Assembly: GCA_031556065.1 (NCBI GenBank)
Contig: JAVBTR010000060.1
Coordinates: 1 to 64,000 of the forward strand
Direction: 5' to 3'
DNA from: JAVBTR01 sp031556065
GTDB lineage: Bacteria; Bacillota; Clostridia; Christensenellales; Aristaeellaceae
Length of the DNA: 64,000 nucleotides
The translations under genes were made by a program, and so were the position numbers. The notes beneath the pieces were generated by a model. That model was not told the origin of the DNA and ran no database searches. It saw only the letters and a program-made list of their open reading frames with translations. This document shows, one piece after another, positions 25,315 through 34,600 of this stretch (the stretch's first letter is position 1; every line of letters starts with the position of its first letter).

Positions 25315-26274
25315 TTAGAATAGGCTGGTTTCCCCAACCTTTTTAGAAATCCAGTTAACGGACATGATCATAATGAAGTTAATAATATTCACACAAAGAC
25401 CGATGGCAGCGGTATAAGAATATTGGGCTTTGCCAAGGCCGGTGTTGTATACATACACGCCGATAATATCGGAGGTGGGGCTGTTGCCGGAGGTCTGCAT
25501 CAAAAGGGCCTTATCGGTGTTGGAACCCAAGAGACTGCCGCAGTTTAAAATCAGCATCATGGTGGCGATGGGCAAAAGATGAGGCAAATCGATGGACTTG
25601 ATTTTTTGCCACTTGGTGGCCCCGTCGATGGTAGCAGCCTCGTAAATCTCTTGATCGATGGCGGTCAGGGTGGCAATATATAAAATGGTGTTCCACCCAG
25701 CGTGCTGCCAGATATCGGAACCGATGAACAGGGGACGGAACCAATCGGGCTCGATCATAAAATAAATGGATTGGCCGCCAAGATTGGTGATCACCCGGTT
25801 CACAATGCCACTTGAAGGGGAGAAGAACAGGTACAGCATACCGGCCATGACCACCGTGGAAATAAAGTGGGGCACATAGATGGCCGTTTGGGTGAACTTC
25901 TTTAAATGGGGGCGATCCAATTGATTGAGCATGATGGCCAGCACAATGGGAATGGGGAAGCTGCACACCAGACCCCATATATTAAGAAGAAAGGTGTTGG
26001 CAAAAAGCCTGCCGCAATAGTACGCGTTGAAAAAATCGTTAAAATGCTTAAGGCCTACCCATTTGCTGCCAGTAATCCCAAAAGCTGCCTTGTAATCCCT
26101 GAAAACAATTTGGATACCGTACATGGGCATATAGAAGAAGAAAATAAAAAACGCGATGGCGGGGATCAGAAGCACATACAGCTGCCAATCGTTTTTAAGG
26201 CGCCTGCCGGTACGTTGCCAAAAGGTTTGACTGAAAAAAGAAGCGCTGTTGGCTTTGCGTGGTATTGAGCTCAT
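25315..26274 (-). CDS. Sugar ABC transporter permease, LplB type
   Basis: A 319-residue membrane protein with first helix LYVLLIPAIAFFIFFFYMPM, then YGIQIVFRDYKAAFGI and the EAA loop YEAATIDGATKWQKIKSIDLPHL. It is the first gene of the five-gene minus operon (LplB, LplC, binding protein, binding lipoprotein, AraC sensor). The start at 26274 has AAGGA about 10 bases upstream. It diverges from the glycosidase operon. Confidence 0.9.
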   Translation of the reverse strand: MSSIPRKANSASFFSQTFWQRTGRRLKNDWQLYVLLIPAIAFFIFFFYMPMYGIQIVFRDYKAAFGITGSKWVGLKHFNDFFNAYYCGRLFANTFLLNIWGLVCSFPIPIVLAIMLNQLDRPHLKKFTQTAIYVPHFISTVVMAGMLYLFFSPSSGIVNRVITNLGGQSIYFMIEPDWFRPLFIGSDIWQHAGWNTILYIATLTAIDQEIYEAATIDGATKWQKIKSIDLPHLLPIATMMLILNCGSLLGSNTDKALLMQTSGNSPTSDIIGVYVYNTGLGKAQYSYTAAIGLCVNIINFIMIMSVNWISKKVGETSLF

Positions 26275-26347
26275 ATCAAGTTCATTCCTTCCAAAAGGTG
26301 TTTCCCTCTGTCCAAACAATAGCATAGTTGACCGGAAATAGAAATCA

Positions 26348-26418
26348 GCGAAATTTTTGCATATCGACTAAAAAGCCGCCTAAAATCAAGGCTTTTTGCC
26401 TATGGGTGAAAATTTCGC
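26348..26418. promoter_or_regulatory. Nested concentric dyads between divergent xylan operons
   Basis: Outer arms GCGAAATTTT (26348-26357) and AAAATTTCGC (26409-26418) and inner arms AAAAAGCC (26370-26377) and GGCTTTTT (26390-26397) share one centre at about 26383. Both sets are perfect. The region lies between the permease and glycosidase starts, so a shared operator is likely; the inner pair could also act as a two-way terminator. I see no strong -35/-10 pair for either direction, as expected for activator-dependent promoters. Confidence 0.55.
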
Positions 26419-26480
26419 CTGTATCTTCTGGGTAAAAAAACTGGTAAAATGCACATAAGGTTTACAAGGAGGAATTGCAT

Positions 26481-27851
26481 ATGGAGCTTAAAAAAAGCGG
26501 GGTGTTTTTTAGAACCGACAATGAGCTGGTACAAACCCTGTTCGACGCGGCGGAGAAAAAATGCCAGGATAATCTGAAAGCTTTTCTCAATCGCAAGGTG
26601 CTTATCGAAGGAGGGGGCTACCACAAAATTTGGCTCGAAACCCAGCCCATGGGCGGGGAAATGTATGCCAAACGGGATATGGAAGCAGCCATAAACAACC
26701 AGCTATTATTTATGGAATACCAACGGGAAGATGGACGCCTGCCGGGCTCCATTACGGTGGAGGATGGGGCGATCATCCCTCAGTTCAATAAGTTTCAGGG
26801 CTTTTGCTTTCCCGCTCCGGCGTTGAACATGTACTACTTAACAGGTAAGGATACAGATTATCTTGCTATGCTTTACCGCAGTCTTGAAGCCTTCGATCAT
26901 TACCTTTGGGCTGTCCGGGATTCCGACGAGGATGGCTGCCTTGAAACCTGGTGCATGACCGATACCGGGGAAGACCACGCCCGCCGCTATGGTGACGACG
27001 CGCCTGTTTGGTGGACGGAGGAAACCCCGCCTCAGGGGTATTCCAAGGTGCCTATCGCTTCCATGGATTTAATGGGGTTTTCCCATGCAGCCAGGGAAAC
27101 TCTGGCCCATATCGCGGGTATTATGGAACCGAAAAGGCAAGTCTATTGGCAGCAGCGGGCCTTTGAAGTGCGTAAGAAAATCCGGGAATATTTGTGGGAC
27201 AATAAGCGCGGGGCGCTGTTCGACAGGGATAAAAACCATAACGTGATGGATGTATTGCTTCACAACACCCTCAGGGTTATGTACTGGGGCGGTGTGGATC
27301 AAGACATGGCGGACAGGTTTATTCGCGAGCATCTTTTAAATCCCCAAGAGTTCTGGACAGCTTTTCCCCTGCCCAGCGTGGCGGTGAACGATCCCCTCTT
27401 CTTTAATAACCCTGAAAACGATTGGAGCGGCCAAGCGGAGGGCCTTACCTACCAACGGGCCATTCGTGCTTTGGAAAACTATGGACGGGAAGCCCTTTTG
27501 CCTGTGTTGGGGGACAAGCTTTTCAGGGCCATTGGCAAAGAGGCCAAGTTCACCCAGCAGTTCGATCCCTTTACAGGCAAGCCTTCAGGGGACAAGGATG
27601 GCTACGGCCCCACCATGCTTTCGGTGCTTGAATACATTTCAAGGCTCTACGGCGTGCATCGGGAACAGGATACCTTGGTTTTCAATACTACAAAAGGGGA
27701 AATGACCGTTTATACCCAGGTTTTCGGGGATGATGCCTATGAGATCATATGCGACGGCAAAACAGCCACAGCCAAAATCAATAGTAAAAAGGTACAGGTT
27801 TGCCCTGCCGGGACGCGGTTTAAAACAGATTTGGAGGGGAATTTGCTATGA
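26481..27851 (+). CDS. Six-hairpin glycosidase, GH63-like
   Basis: A 456-residue cytoplasmic protein (no signal peptide) with the look of an (alpha/alpha)6-barrel glycosidase. Segments: MYAKRDMEAAINNQLLF, DEDGCLETWCMTDTG, PIASMDLMGFSHAARETLAHI, and the late ENDWSGQAEGLTYQRAIRALENYG that resembles the C-terminal part of GH63/trehalase-like enzymes. The exact specificity is not readable. AGGAGG lies 8 bases before the ATG at 26481. It leads a coupled operon with GH43 and GH10, so it probably trims decorated oligosaccharides after import. Confidence 0.72.
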   Translation: MELKKSGVFFRTDNELVQTLFDAAEKKCQDNLKAFLNRKVLIEGGGYHKIWLETQPMGGEMYAKRDMEAAINNQLLFMEYQREDGRLPGSITVEDGAIIPQFNKFQGFCFPAPALNMYYLTGKDTDYLAMLYRSLEAFDHYLWAVRDSDEDGCLETWCMTDTGEDHARRYGDDAPVWWTEETPPQGYSKVPIASMDLMGFSHAARETLAHIAGIMEPKRQVYWQQRAFEVRKKIREYLWDNKRGALFDRDKNHNVMDVLLHNTLRVMYWGGVDQDMADRFIREHLLNPQEFWTAFPLPSVAVNDPLFFNNPENDWSGQAEGLTYQRAIRALENYGREALLPVLGDKLFRAIGKEAKFTQQFDPFTGKPSGDKDGYGPTMLSVLEYISRLYGVHREQDTLVFNTTKGEMTVYTQVFGDDAYEIICDGKTATAKINSKKVQVCPAGTRFKTDLEGNLL

Positions 27852-28729
27852 AACGGGCAGACGTTCAAATGCGGGATCCTTTCATCTACATCCAAGGGGA
27901 TTCCTACTATCTTTACGGCACCACCGATGTAAACTGCTGGAAGGGGCCCTTTGAAGGGTTCAAGGCTTTTAAAAGCGGGGATCTGGAAAATTTTGAACCT
28001 TTGGGGCTGGTGTTTACGCCTCCGGAAAATTTCTGGGGCACGCAGAACTTTTGGGCGCCGGAGCTGCACTGTTATAAGGGCAGCTATTACCTCTTCGCCT
28101 CCTTTAAAGCCCCACAGGTTTGCCGTGGCACCAGTGTTTTAAAGGCGGATAGCCCTCAAGGCCCTTTTCTTCCCTGGGGGGAAGAACGGGTAACCCCGAA
28201 AAACTGGGAATGCCTGGACGGTACCCTTTATGTGGATGAAATGGGCCAGCCCTGGTGCGTATTCTGCCACGAATGGGTACAGCAGGGCGGCGGTACGGTA
28301 TGCGCTGTAAGACTGAAGGCGGATTTGTCCGGCCCGGAAGGGGAACCGGTTATATTATTTGCCGCCAAGGATGCGGCCTGGGTGAAGCGCTGCCACCATT
28401 CAAGCGGGGCTGAAGGCTATGTAACCGATGGGCCTAATATGATTAAGGCCTCAAATGGCCAATTATGGATGCTTTGGAGCTCTGTCACCCCTACAGGCTA
28501 TGGAATTGGCCTGGCGAAATCCCGAAATGGCAGTATTCTGGGGCCATGGGCCTTGCCAGAAGAGCCGATTTTCGCCAAGGATGGCGGTCATGGTATGGTG
28601 TTTACAGACTTAAACGGCACCATGCGCCTAACCATTCACACCCCCAATGATACGCCCAACGAGCGGCCCATATTCCGTGCCCTTCGGGAAACGGAAGAGG
28701 GCATCGAACTGATAGAGGAGGTAGAATAA
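27848..28729 (+). CDS. Glycoside hydrolase family 43
   Basis: A 293-residue five-blade propeller enzyme. The catalytic base aspartate is D10 in MRDPFIY. Further family segments are NFWAPELHCYKGSYYLF, ECLDGTLYVDEMGQPWCVFCHEW, YVTDGPN and GGHGMVF. The family removes xylose or arabinose from xylan fragments. There is no signal peptide, so it acts on imported oligosaccharides. It overlaps the preceding gene as ATGA and the next as TAATG. Confidence 0.87.
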   Translation: MKRADVQMRDPFIYIQGDSYYLYGTTDVNCWKGPFEGFKAFKSGDLENFEPLGLVFTPPENFWGTQNFWAPELHCYKGSYYLFASFKAPQVCRGTSVLKADSPQGPFLPWGEERVTPKNWECLDGTLYVDEMGQPWCVFCHEWVQQGGGTVCAVRLKADLSGPEGEPVILFAAKDAAWVKRCHHSSGAEGYVTDGPNMIKASNGQLWMLWSSVTPTGYGIGLAKSRNGSILGPWALPEEPIFAKDGGHGMVFTDLNGTMRLTIHTPNDTPNERPIFRALRETEEGIELIEEVE

Positions 28730-30201
28730 TGGAACTTATTCATGTTAGGCTGGATGGCCCGGGGGGCCTGCCCATGGCCAAGCCTGTGTTGGAATCGGTT
28801 TACGTAAGCGACCTGGATTTCGAACCGGAAGCCCGGCGTTTAAATCTTTTGCCCGATGGAACGGTTGAAATCGCGGTGACAAAAAAGCCTTACATGGTTC
28901 ATGCCAAGGTGAATTTGCCGTTGTACGGCAATATTTATGTGGTGGCGGATAATATGGGTCAGGGCTATACCGGGGATTTTGTGGATTTTGTATCCGAAGC
29001 GGCCCGTAGCTACCTTCATTACGGCCAGGGGATTGCCAAGGAGCTGGCCCTGTCCGTTAAAACAAACGGGCATTTGCTGGCTGCTGAGGAATTTCTACAT
29101 TTGGCGGACAGGGGTCAATCCACCCCCGAAAACCGGCTCTATGCTTTAAGCCATGCCATCTATGGCGCAGAAGGGGCGTTGTTTGAAAAAGCCCAGAAAA
29201 TAGCCTATGAAAATAAGCGCAAGGATTTGCTTCTGGGTTGCAATTTTGCCCGTTTCACTACCCCCAACGCCAGATACGCTAAGTTTTTTGCCCAGGCCTT
29301 CGATTTTGCTACCTTGCCTTTTTACCCCTACCGCACAGTGCCCAATGGCCGAGGGCAGTATGAATATGGCTATATCGACACGTGCCTGGATTTTCTTAAC
29401 CAGAACCATATTAAAGCCAAGGGACATCCCCTGTGGTTCGGCCATGAAAACGTAAATCCCAAGTGGCTTTTCGGCCAAAGCTTTGACGCTTTGCAAAAGG
29501 ATGCATATGATATTGCCTGCCATCACGTAAAGACCTACGCGGGCCGGGTAGATGTATGGGATGCCATGAACGAAGCCCATGATTGGGCAAACTGCTTTGA
29601 ATTGACCCAGCCCCAGTTGATAGAGCTGACCCGCACCACCTGCAAGGCTTTAAAGGAGGCCAACCCGGACGCCCAAAGCATTGTGAACATCTGCTTGCCT
29701 TTTGCCGAGTACGCTGCGGGCCGCTATGTATGCTATGGCGCCCTGCCGGAAATCGTTCGTTCCCCCATGGGTTACTTAAAAGCCCTTCTTGAAGCGGGGG
29801 TGGAATTCGATGTAACGGGTATCCAACTGTATTTCCCTGCCAGGGATATGGTGCAGATTTCAAGAATGCTGGACGTATTTAAAACCTTAGGCAAGCCCAT
29901 CCATATTACAGAAATGGGCGTTTGCGGCGGTACACGCCAAAAGGGCACCCAGAACGGCAGTAATTGGCCCCAATTGAGTATGTCTGAAGGCACCTGGCAC
30001 GGCACCTGGAACGAATCTACCCAGGCGGATTGGATGGAGCAATTCTACACCCTGGCCGCGTCTCGTGAAGAGATCAAAGCCCTTACCTGGTGGGATTTTA
30101 TCGAACCGTCCTTCTCTGGCAACGGTGCTTTCCTTTATGAGGATGAGAACCCCAGGGAAATATTCTTTAGGCTCTTGGCTCTTAAAAAGCAGATAAGCTA
30201 A
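28729..30201 (+). CDS. Cytoplasmic GH10 endo-xylanase
   Basis: A 490-residue enzyme. The catalytic barrel (about 155-490) shows KGHPLWFGHEN, the acid/base glutamate E282 in WDAMNEAH, and the nucleophile E395 in HITEMG, as in GH10 xylanases. Residues 1-150 are an N-terminal beta-rich part without a recognised carbohydrate-binding label. The lack of a signal peptide marks it as an intracellular xylanase acting on transported xylo-oligosaccharides. It is the last gene of the operon; its ATG shares a base with the GH43 stop. Confidence 0.92.
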   Translation: MELIHVRLDGPGGLPMAKPVLESVYVSDLDFEPEARRLNLLPDGTVEIAVTKKPYMVHAKVNLPLYGNIYVVADNMGQGYTGDFVDFVSEAARSYLHYGQGIAKELALSVKTNGHLLAAEEFLHLADRGQSTPENRLYALSHAIYGAEGALFEKAQKIAYENKRKDLLLGCNFARFTTPNARYAKFFAQAFDFATLPFYPYRTVPNGRGQYEYGYIDTCLDFLNQNHIKAKGHPLWFGHENVNPKWLFGQSFDALQKDAYDIACHHVKTYAGRVDVWDAMNEAHDWANCFELTQPQLIELTRTTCKALKEANPDAQSIVNICLPFAEYAAGRYVCYGALPEIVRSPMGYLKALLEAGVEFDVTGIQLYFPARDMVQISRMLDVFKTLGKPIHITEMGVCGGTRQKGTQNGSNWPQLSMSEGTWHGTWNESTQADWMEQFYTLAASREEIKALTWWDFIEPSFSGNGAFLYEDENPREIFFRLLALKKQIS

Positions 30202-30202
30202 A

Positions 30203-30250
30203 CAAGGGGCTTTGCCCCTTGACCCCACTTAAGGGATGATATCCCTTAAG
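30203..30250. repeat. Tandem hairpins after the xylanase gene
   Basis: Two back-to-back perfect hairpins: CAAGGGGC-TTT-GCCCCTTG (30203-30221) and CTTAAGGGAT-GAT-ATCCCTTAAG (30228-30250). They are of the same style as the hairpin modules in the repeats near 37, 51.5, 61 and 64 kb. They probably serve as the terminator of the glycosidase operon. Confidence 0.7.
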
Positions 30251-30310
30251 AAACCCACAATGGGAAATGATATATTATGCTCCCCCTAGTGTTCTTTACG
30301 TGCATTTTCC

Positions 30311-30361
30311 GCCCATGTCCCTTGACATGGGCGGCTCATTTTTCTATACTGCATACAGTAT
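30311..30361 (+). promoter_or_regulatory. Aconitase promoter with two overlapping dyads
   Basis: TTGACA (30322-30327), 17 bases, TATACT (30345-30350). GCCCATGTC-CCTT-GACATGGGC (30311-30332) covers the -35 and ATACTG-CATA-CAGTAT (30346-30361) covers the -10. Both dyads are perfect. This strongly suggests repression, perhaps by a GntR-like factor, though no regulator gene is next to it. Confidence 0.65.
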
Positions 30362-30390
30362 TCAGTTATACAAACTTAATTGGAGGGCTT

Positions 30391-32310
30391 ATGAATTTAG
30401 CTTATAAAATCCTTTCCGTGCATCTGATTACGGGTGATATGATCCCCGGCAAGGAAATCGCGGTTAAGATCGATCAAACCCTTACCCAAGATTCCACCGG
30501 CACCATGGCTTACCTGCAATTTGAAGCCATGGGCATCGATCGGGTACGTACGGAAAAATCCGTAGCCTATATCGATCATAACACCTTGCAAACCGGCTTT
30601 GAAAACGCCGACGATCACCAATACATTCAATCTGTCACGAAAAAGCACGGCATATATTGCTCCAAGCCTGGCAACGGTATCTGCCACCAGGTGCATTTGG
30701 AGCGCTACGGCATCCCGGGTAAAACCCTTTTGGGGTCCGACAGCCACACCCCCACCGGCGGCGCCCTGGGCATGATCGCCATTGGGGCGGGGGGCCTGGA
30801 CGTGGCTGTGGCCATGGGGGGAGGGGCTTATTACCTTACCTGCCCCAAGGTGGTTAATATCAGGCTTACAGGCAAGCTTCAGTACGGCGTTGCCGCTAAA
30901 GACATTATTTTGGAGGTTCTTCGTCGTTTAACCGTCAAGGGCGGTGTGGGCCGCATTATGGAATACACCGGCCCCGGCGTTGCTTCTCTTTCTGTGCCGG
31001 AACGGGCTACCATTACCAACATGGGCGCGGAGCTGGGTGCCACCACGTCCCTATTCCCCAGCGATGAAACCACCCGGGCCTTCCTAAAGGCTCAGGGCCG
31101 TGAAGGGGATTTCATCCCCCTCAATGCCGATGAAGATGCCCTCTATGATGAAACCATTGAAATCGATTTGGCTGGGCTGATTCCCATGGCGGCCAAGCCC
31201 CACATGCCCGATCTGGTGGATACCATAAAAAATATTGGGCCTATCAAGGTGGATCAGGTTTGCATCGGCTCCTGCACCAACTCGTCCTACCTGGATATGA
31301 TGCGGGTAGCGGCTATTTTAAAGGGCAAAACTGTAGCTGAATCTGTTTCGTTGGTTATCGCGCCCGGTTCTAAGCAGGTCCTGACCATGCTGGCAAAGAA
31401 CGGTGCTTTGGCGGATATGATCGCCGCCGGGGCGCGGATCGCGGAATCTGCCTGCGGGTACTGCATTGGCATGGGCCAAAGCCCCAAAACCAACGCGGTT
31501 TCTGTCCGCACCAGCAATCGCAATTTCTATGCCCGTTCGGGAACCGCCACCGCCAGCGTTTACCTCACCTCTGTTGAAGTAGCTGCTGCAACGGCCATTA
31601 CCGGCGTGCTCACCGACCCCCGTAGCTTAACCGTAGACCTGAACGTGACCATGCCCGAAACCTTTTTGGTGAACGATAACATGGTGGTTTCTCCTGGGGA
31701 TGCCCACAACGATGTCGAAGTGGTCAGGGGACCCAATATTCAGCCCTTCCCATTAAATGAAGCCCTGAAAGAAACAGTTTCCGGTTCGGTGCTCCTTAAA
31801 ATGGAAGACAATATCACCACCGACCACATTATGCCCAGCAACGCCAAGCTTTTGCCCTACCGCAGCAATATTCCCTTCTTAAGCGATTATTGCCTTACCC
31901 CGGTGGATGAAACCTTTCCTTCCAGAGCCAAGCAAATAGGTGGCGGCTTTTTAGTGGCTGGACAGAACTACGGCCAAGGCTCCAGTCGGGAGCATGCGGC
32001 TTTGGTGCCTCTCTACCTTCAAATTAAGGGAATTATCGCCAAGTCCTTTGCCCGCATCCACCAAGACAATCTGGTGAACAACGGCATTCTGCCCCTTGTC
32101 TTTAAAGCCGAAGCCGATTACGACCGTATTAACCAGGGCGATGAAATCCTTTTAAAAGACGCTATCATCCAAGTGAAGTCCGACGCAGAAATTACGCTGA
32201 TCAATACCACTCAGAACTACTCTTTCCAGGCCACTATGGCTCTTACCCCCCGTCAGCAAAAAATGCTCCTGTGCGGTGGGCTGATTAATATGACCAGGTT
32301 GGGAGAATAA
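30391..32310 (+). CDS. Aconitate hydratase
   Basis: A 639-residue enzyme interconverting citrate and isocitrate. The 4Fe-4S cysteines are seen in CIGSCTNSSYLDMM and ACGYCIGMGQSP; other signatures are SDSHTPTGGALGMIAIGAGG and, in the swivel domain, NYGQGSSREHAALVP. The length fits the shorter bacterial aconitases rather than the 890-residue AcnA or the split isopropylmalate dehydratase. GGAGG precedes the ATG at 30391; a longer upstream reading frame has no site and crosses the promoter. It stands alone, convergent with the next gene. Neither citrate synthase nor isocitrate dehydrogenase is in view. Confidence 0.9.
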   Translation: MNLAYKILSVHLITGDMIPGKEIAVKIDQTLTQDSTGTMAYLQFEAMGIDRVRTEKSVAYIDHNTLQTGFENADDHQYIQSVTKKHGIYCSKPGNGICHQVHLERYGIPGKTLLGSDSHTPTGGALGMIAIGAGGLDVAVAMGGGAYYLTCPKVVNIRLTGKLQYGVAAKDIILEVLRRLTVKGGVGRIMEYTGPGVASLSVPERATITNMGAELGATTSLFPSDETTRAFLKAQGREGDFIPLNADEDALYDETIEIDLAGLIPMAAKPHMPDLVDTIKNIGPIKVDQVCIGSCTNSSYLDMMRVAAILKGKTVAESVSLVIAPGSKQVLTMLAKNGALADMIAAGARIAESACGYCIGMGQSPKTNAVSVRTSNRNFYARSGTATASVYLTSVEVAAATAITGVLTDPRSLTVDLNVTMPETFLVNDNMVVSPGDAHNDVEVVRGPNIQPFPLNEALKETVSGSVLLKMEDNITTDHIMPSNAKLLPYRSNIPFLSDYCLTPVDETFPSRAKQIGGGFLVAGQNYGQGSSREHAALVPLYLQIKGIIAKSFARIHQDNLVNNGILPLVFKAEADYDRINQGDEILLKDAIIQVKSDAEITLINTTQNYSFQATMALTPRQQKMLLCGGLINMTRLGE

Positions 32311-32321
32311 GGTGAATTGAT

Positions 32322-32365
32322 AGTACGAGGCCCCATTTTCTTTTTAGAAAATGGAGCCTCGTACT
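32322..32365. terminator. Bidirectional stem-loop between convergent genes
   Basis: AGTACGAGGC and GCCTCGTACT with inner CCATTTTC and GAAAATGG form a stem of about 18 bp with one bulge. It lies between the aconitase and HAD genes. No clear U-tract follows on either strand. Confidence 0.65.
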
Positions 32366-32384
32366 CTACCCAAAGAAAACCGGA

Positions 32385-33011
32385 TTATAATTCGGTCAGA
32401 TCTTTTAAAACCTTGTCTACATAGGGGCGGTGTTGAGGGCCGTAATCGATCATATCCGGTACCATAATAGACAGCATGCCTGCTGCCCGAACGGCTTTCA
32501 CACCATTGAGGGAATCTTCCACCCCAGCGCAGTCTTCCGGGGCGGTGTTCATCAGCTTTGCGCATTGGAGGTATATATCCGGGGCGGGCTTGCCATTGGG
32601 GGCTTCGCTACCGCAAACCATGGCATCGAATAAGCCGGTAAAGCCTGCTTTTTCAAAATAATACTCTACCATGTCCCGCTGAGTAGAGGTGGCCAGGCCA
32701 ATTTTGATTCCTTGGCTCTTTAATTTGTATAGAATTTGGGGTACCCCTTTTTTTAGGGGAATGCCTTCTTTTTGAATATGCTCTTGCATGATCTCGTTCC
32801 AGCGGCGGATCATTAGATCGCAATCGACGCTGGGGTAGGCAGCCAGCACGATCTGCCGGGAGGTTTCCAGGTTGGTGCCTAGCATGTCCTCAAAGCATTT
32901 GTCGGTCAAAGCAAGGCCCTGTTCTAAAAAGGCCTTATGTAATAGCACCTGGCTTAAGCGTTCCGTATCTAGAAGAACGCCGTCCATATCAAATACGATG
33001 GCTTTTATCAT
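32385..33011 (-). CDS. HAD-superfamily sugar phosphatase/phosphoglucomutase-like
   Basis: A 208-residue HAD enzyme: the nucleophile is in VFDMDGVLLDTE (D8 and D10), then LATST (motif II), the lysine in PNGKPAPDIYL and the acidic GVEDSLNGVKAVRAAGM. The helical cap is of the beta-phosphoglucomutase/GS1-like type. It acts in the cytoplasm on a small phosphorylated metabolite. The ATG at 33011 overlaps the stop of the COG2509 gene (ATGA), so the two are co-translated. Confidence 0.88.
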   Translation of the reverse strand: MIKAIVFDMDGVLLDTERLSQVLLHKAFLEQGLALTDKCFEDMLGTNLETSRQIVLAAYPSVDCDLMIRRWNEIMQEHIQKEGIPLKKGVPQILYKLKSQGIKIGLATSTQRDMVEYYFEKAGFTGLFDAMVCGSEAPNGKPAPDIYLQCAKLMNTAPEDCAGVEDSLNGVKAVRAAGMLSIMVPDMIDYGPQHRPYVDKVLKDLTEL

Positions 33012-34600
33012 AACAAGCTCCGTTCCATGGCCTTGATGGCCATATTCATACCGTCTGTGGCGGCGGACATAATGCCCCCCGCATAGCCTGCTCCTTCGCC
33101 AGCGGGATAGATGCCGGTAATATTGCACTGGCCGCTGCTGTCCCGGATGATGCGTACAGGGGAGGAGGAACGGGCCTCAACGCCAGTTAACAGGGCGTCT
33201 TTGTGGGCGAAGCCCTTTAGGCGCTTGTCCATATCCCGTATTCCAAGACGCAGGTTATCCGTTATATAACCGGGCAGGCATTCATCCAGGTTGGATAGGG
33301 TGACGCCTGGGCGGTAGGTAGGCAGCACTTCGCCCAAGAATTTGGTGGCCCGGCGGTTGAGAAAATCCTCTACCCGCTGGCAGGGAGCCCTGAAGTTTCC
33401 GCCCCCTAAGCGGAAAGCCGATTGCTCCAGGCTTCTTTGGAGCACCAGGCCTGCCAAGGGGTGATCGTCCATAAAATCGGCAGGATTGACGCCTACCAGC
33501 AAGGCTGCGTTGGCGTTCACCCCATCCCGGGCATGGTAGCTCATGCCATTGGTGCATAGGCCCCCCTCTTGGCTGGCCGCTGCCACTACCACGCCCCCAG
33601 GGCACATGCAAAAGGTATACACGCCCCGGCCATCGGGGGTGTGAGTGTTCAGTTTATAGTCCGCCGCCCCCAGGCCCAGCTGGGCCCTAGGTGCGCCATA
33701 CTGGGCTTTGTCGATGTTTAACTGCAAATGCTCGATTCGCACTCCCATGGCAAAGGGCTTTTGTGCCATATCAATCCCTTGGTTGAACAGGCTTTGGTAG
33801 GTATCTCGGGCACTGTGGCCAATGGCCAAGATCAGATCATCGCAGGGCAATACCACCTTCTGTCCTTTTTGCAGGCAGGTAATGCCGTCGATGGCCCCTC
33901 CTCGGAGATGAATGTCCGTTAGCTGGGTTTCGAATAGCACGGTGCCGCCTAAAGAGCGGATGCTTTCCCGCAGGGATTTTACAACGTTTTTCAGCTTGTC
34001 TGTGCCGATGTGGGGCTTGGCTAAATACAATATATCTTCCGGCGCGCCGTTTTCCACAAAGGTTTCCAAAACGAATTGCTGGTGGGGGTTTTTCGTGCCG
34101 GTAGTCAGCTTCCCATCGGAAAAGGCGCCCGCTCCGCCTTCTCCGAACTGAACATTGCTGTTAGGATCAAGGGCCTTGCCGGTAAAAAAGTGTTCCACAT
34201 CCTGGCTGCGGCTGTCCACATCCCGGCCACGCTCAATAAGAATAGGGTTGGCGCCGCTTCGGGCCAAGAGATAAGCTGCAAACAGCCCACCCGGCCCTGC
34301 CCCAACCACAACAGGCGGCCGTTTAAAGCCCTGCTTAAAATGGGGGAGATGCTCCTTCTTGGGGGATAACGTGGCCGTATCCCGTTTAAGCTGCTTTAAA
34401 AGCTTTATTTCATCGGGCAGGGCGATGTCCACAGTGTAGACCATGTGCAGATCGGCCTTGTCCCTGGCATCCAGGCTCTTTTTTACAATAATCAGCTGAG
34501 AGACCCATTTTTCTTCTATGCCCAAACGCTTGGCACATAAGGCTTTCAGCGCTTTTTCATCGTCCGTTGGCTTGGCTTTTATATGGCTAACCCGCAGCAT
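33008..34600 (-). CDS. COG2509-type FAD-dependent dehydrogenase
   Basis: A 530-residue flavoprotein. A short N-terminal alpha/beta domain (about 1-85) precedes the dinucleotide-binding motif VVGAGPGGLFAAYLLARSG. Conserved family pieces follow: NVQFGEGGAGAFSDGKL, CMCPGGVVVAAASQEGG and the C-terminal GIYPAGEGAGYAGGIMSAA. The family is widespread and its reaction is unknown. The start at 34600 has a GGGGAGG site and overlaps the YlbJ-like gene by 14 bases. Confidence 0.87.
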   Translation of the reverse strand: MLRVSHIKAKPTDDEKALKALCAKRLGIEEKWVSQLIIVKKSLDARDKADLHMVYTVDIALPDEIKLLKQLKRDTATLSPKKEHLPHFKQGFKRPPVVVGAGPGGLFAAYLLARSGANPILIERGRDVDSRSQDVEHFFTGKALDPNSNVQFGEGGAGAFSDGKLTTGTKNPHQQFVLETFVENGAPEDILYLAKPHIGTDKLKNVVKSLRESIRSLGGTVLFETQLTDIHLRGGAIDGITCLQKGQKVVLPCDDLILAIGHSARDTYQSLFNQGIDMAQKPFAMGVRIEHLQLNIDKAQYGAPRAQLGLGAADYKLNTHTPDGRGVYTFCMCPGGVVVAAASQEGGLCTNGMSYHARDGVNANAALLVGVNPADFMDDHPLAGLVLQRSLEQSAFRLGGGNFRAPCQRVEDFLNRRATKFLGEVLPTYRPGVTLSNLDECLPGYITDNLRLGIRDMDKRLKGFAHKDALLTGVEARSSSPVRIIRDSSGQCNITGIYPAGEGAGYAGGIMSAATDGMNMAIKAMERSLL

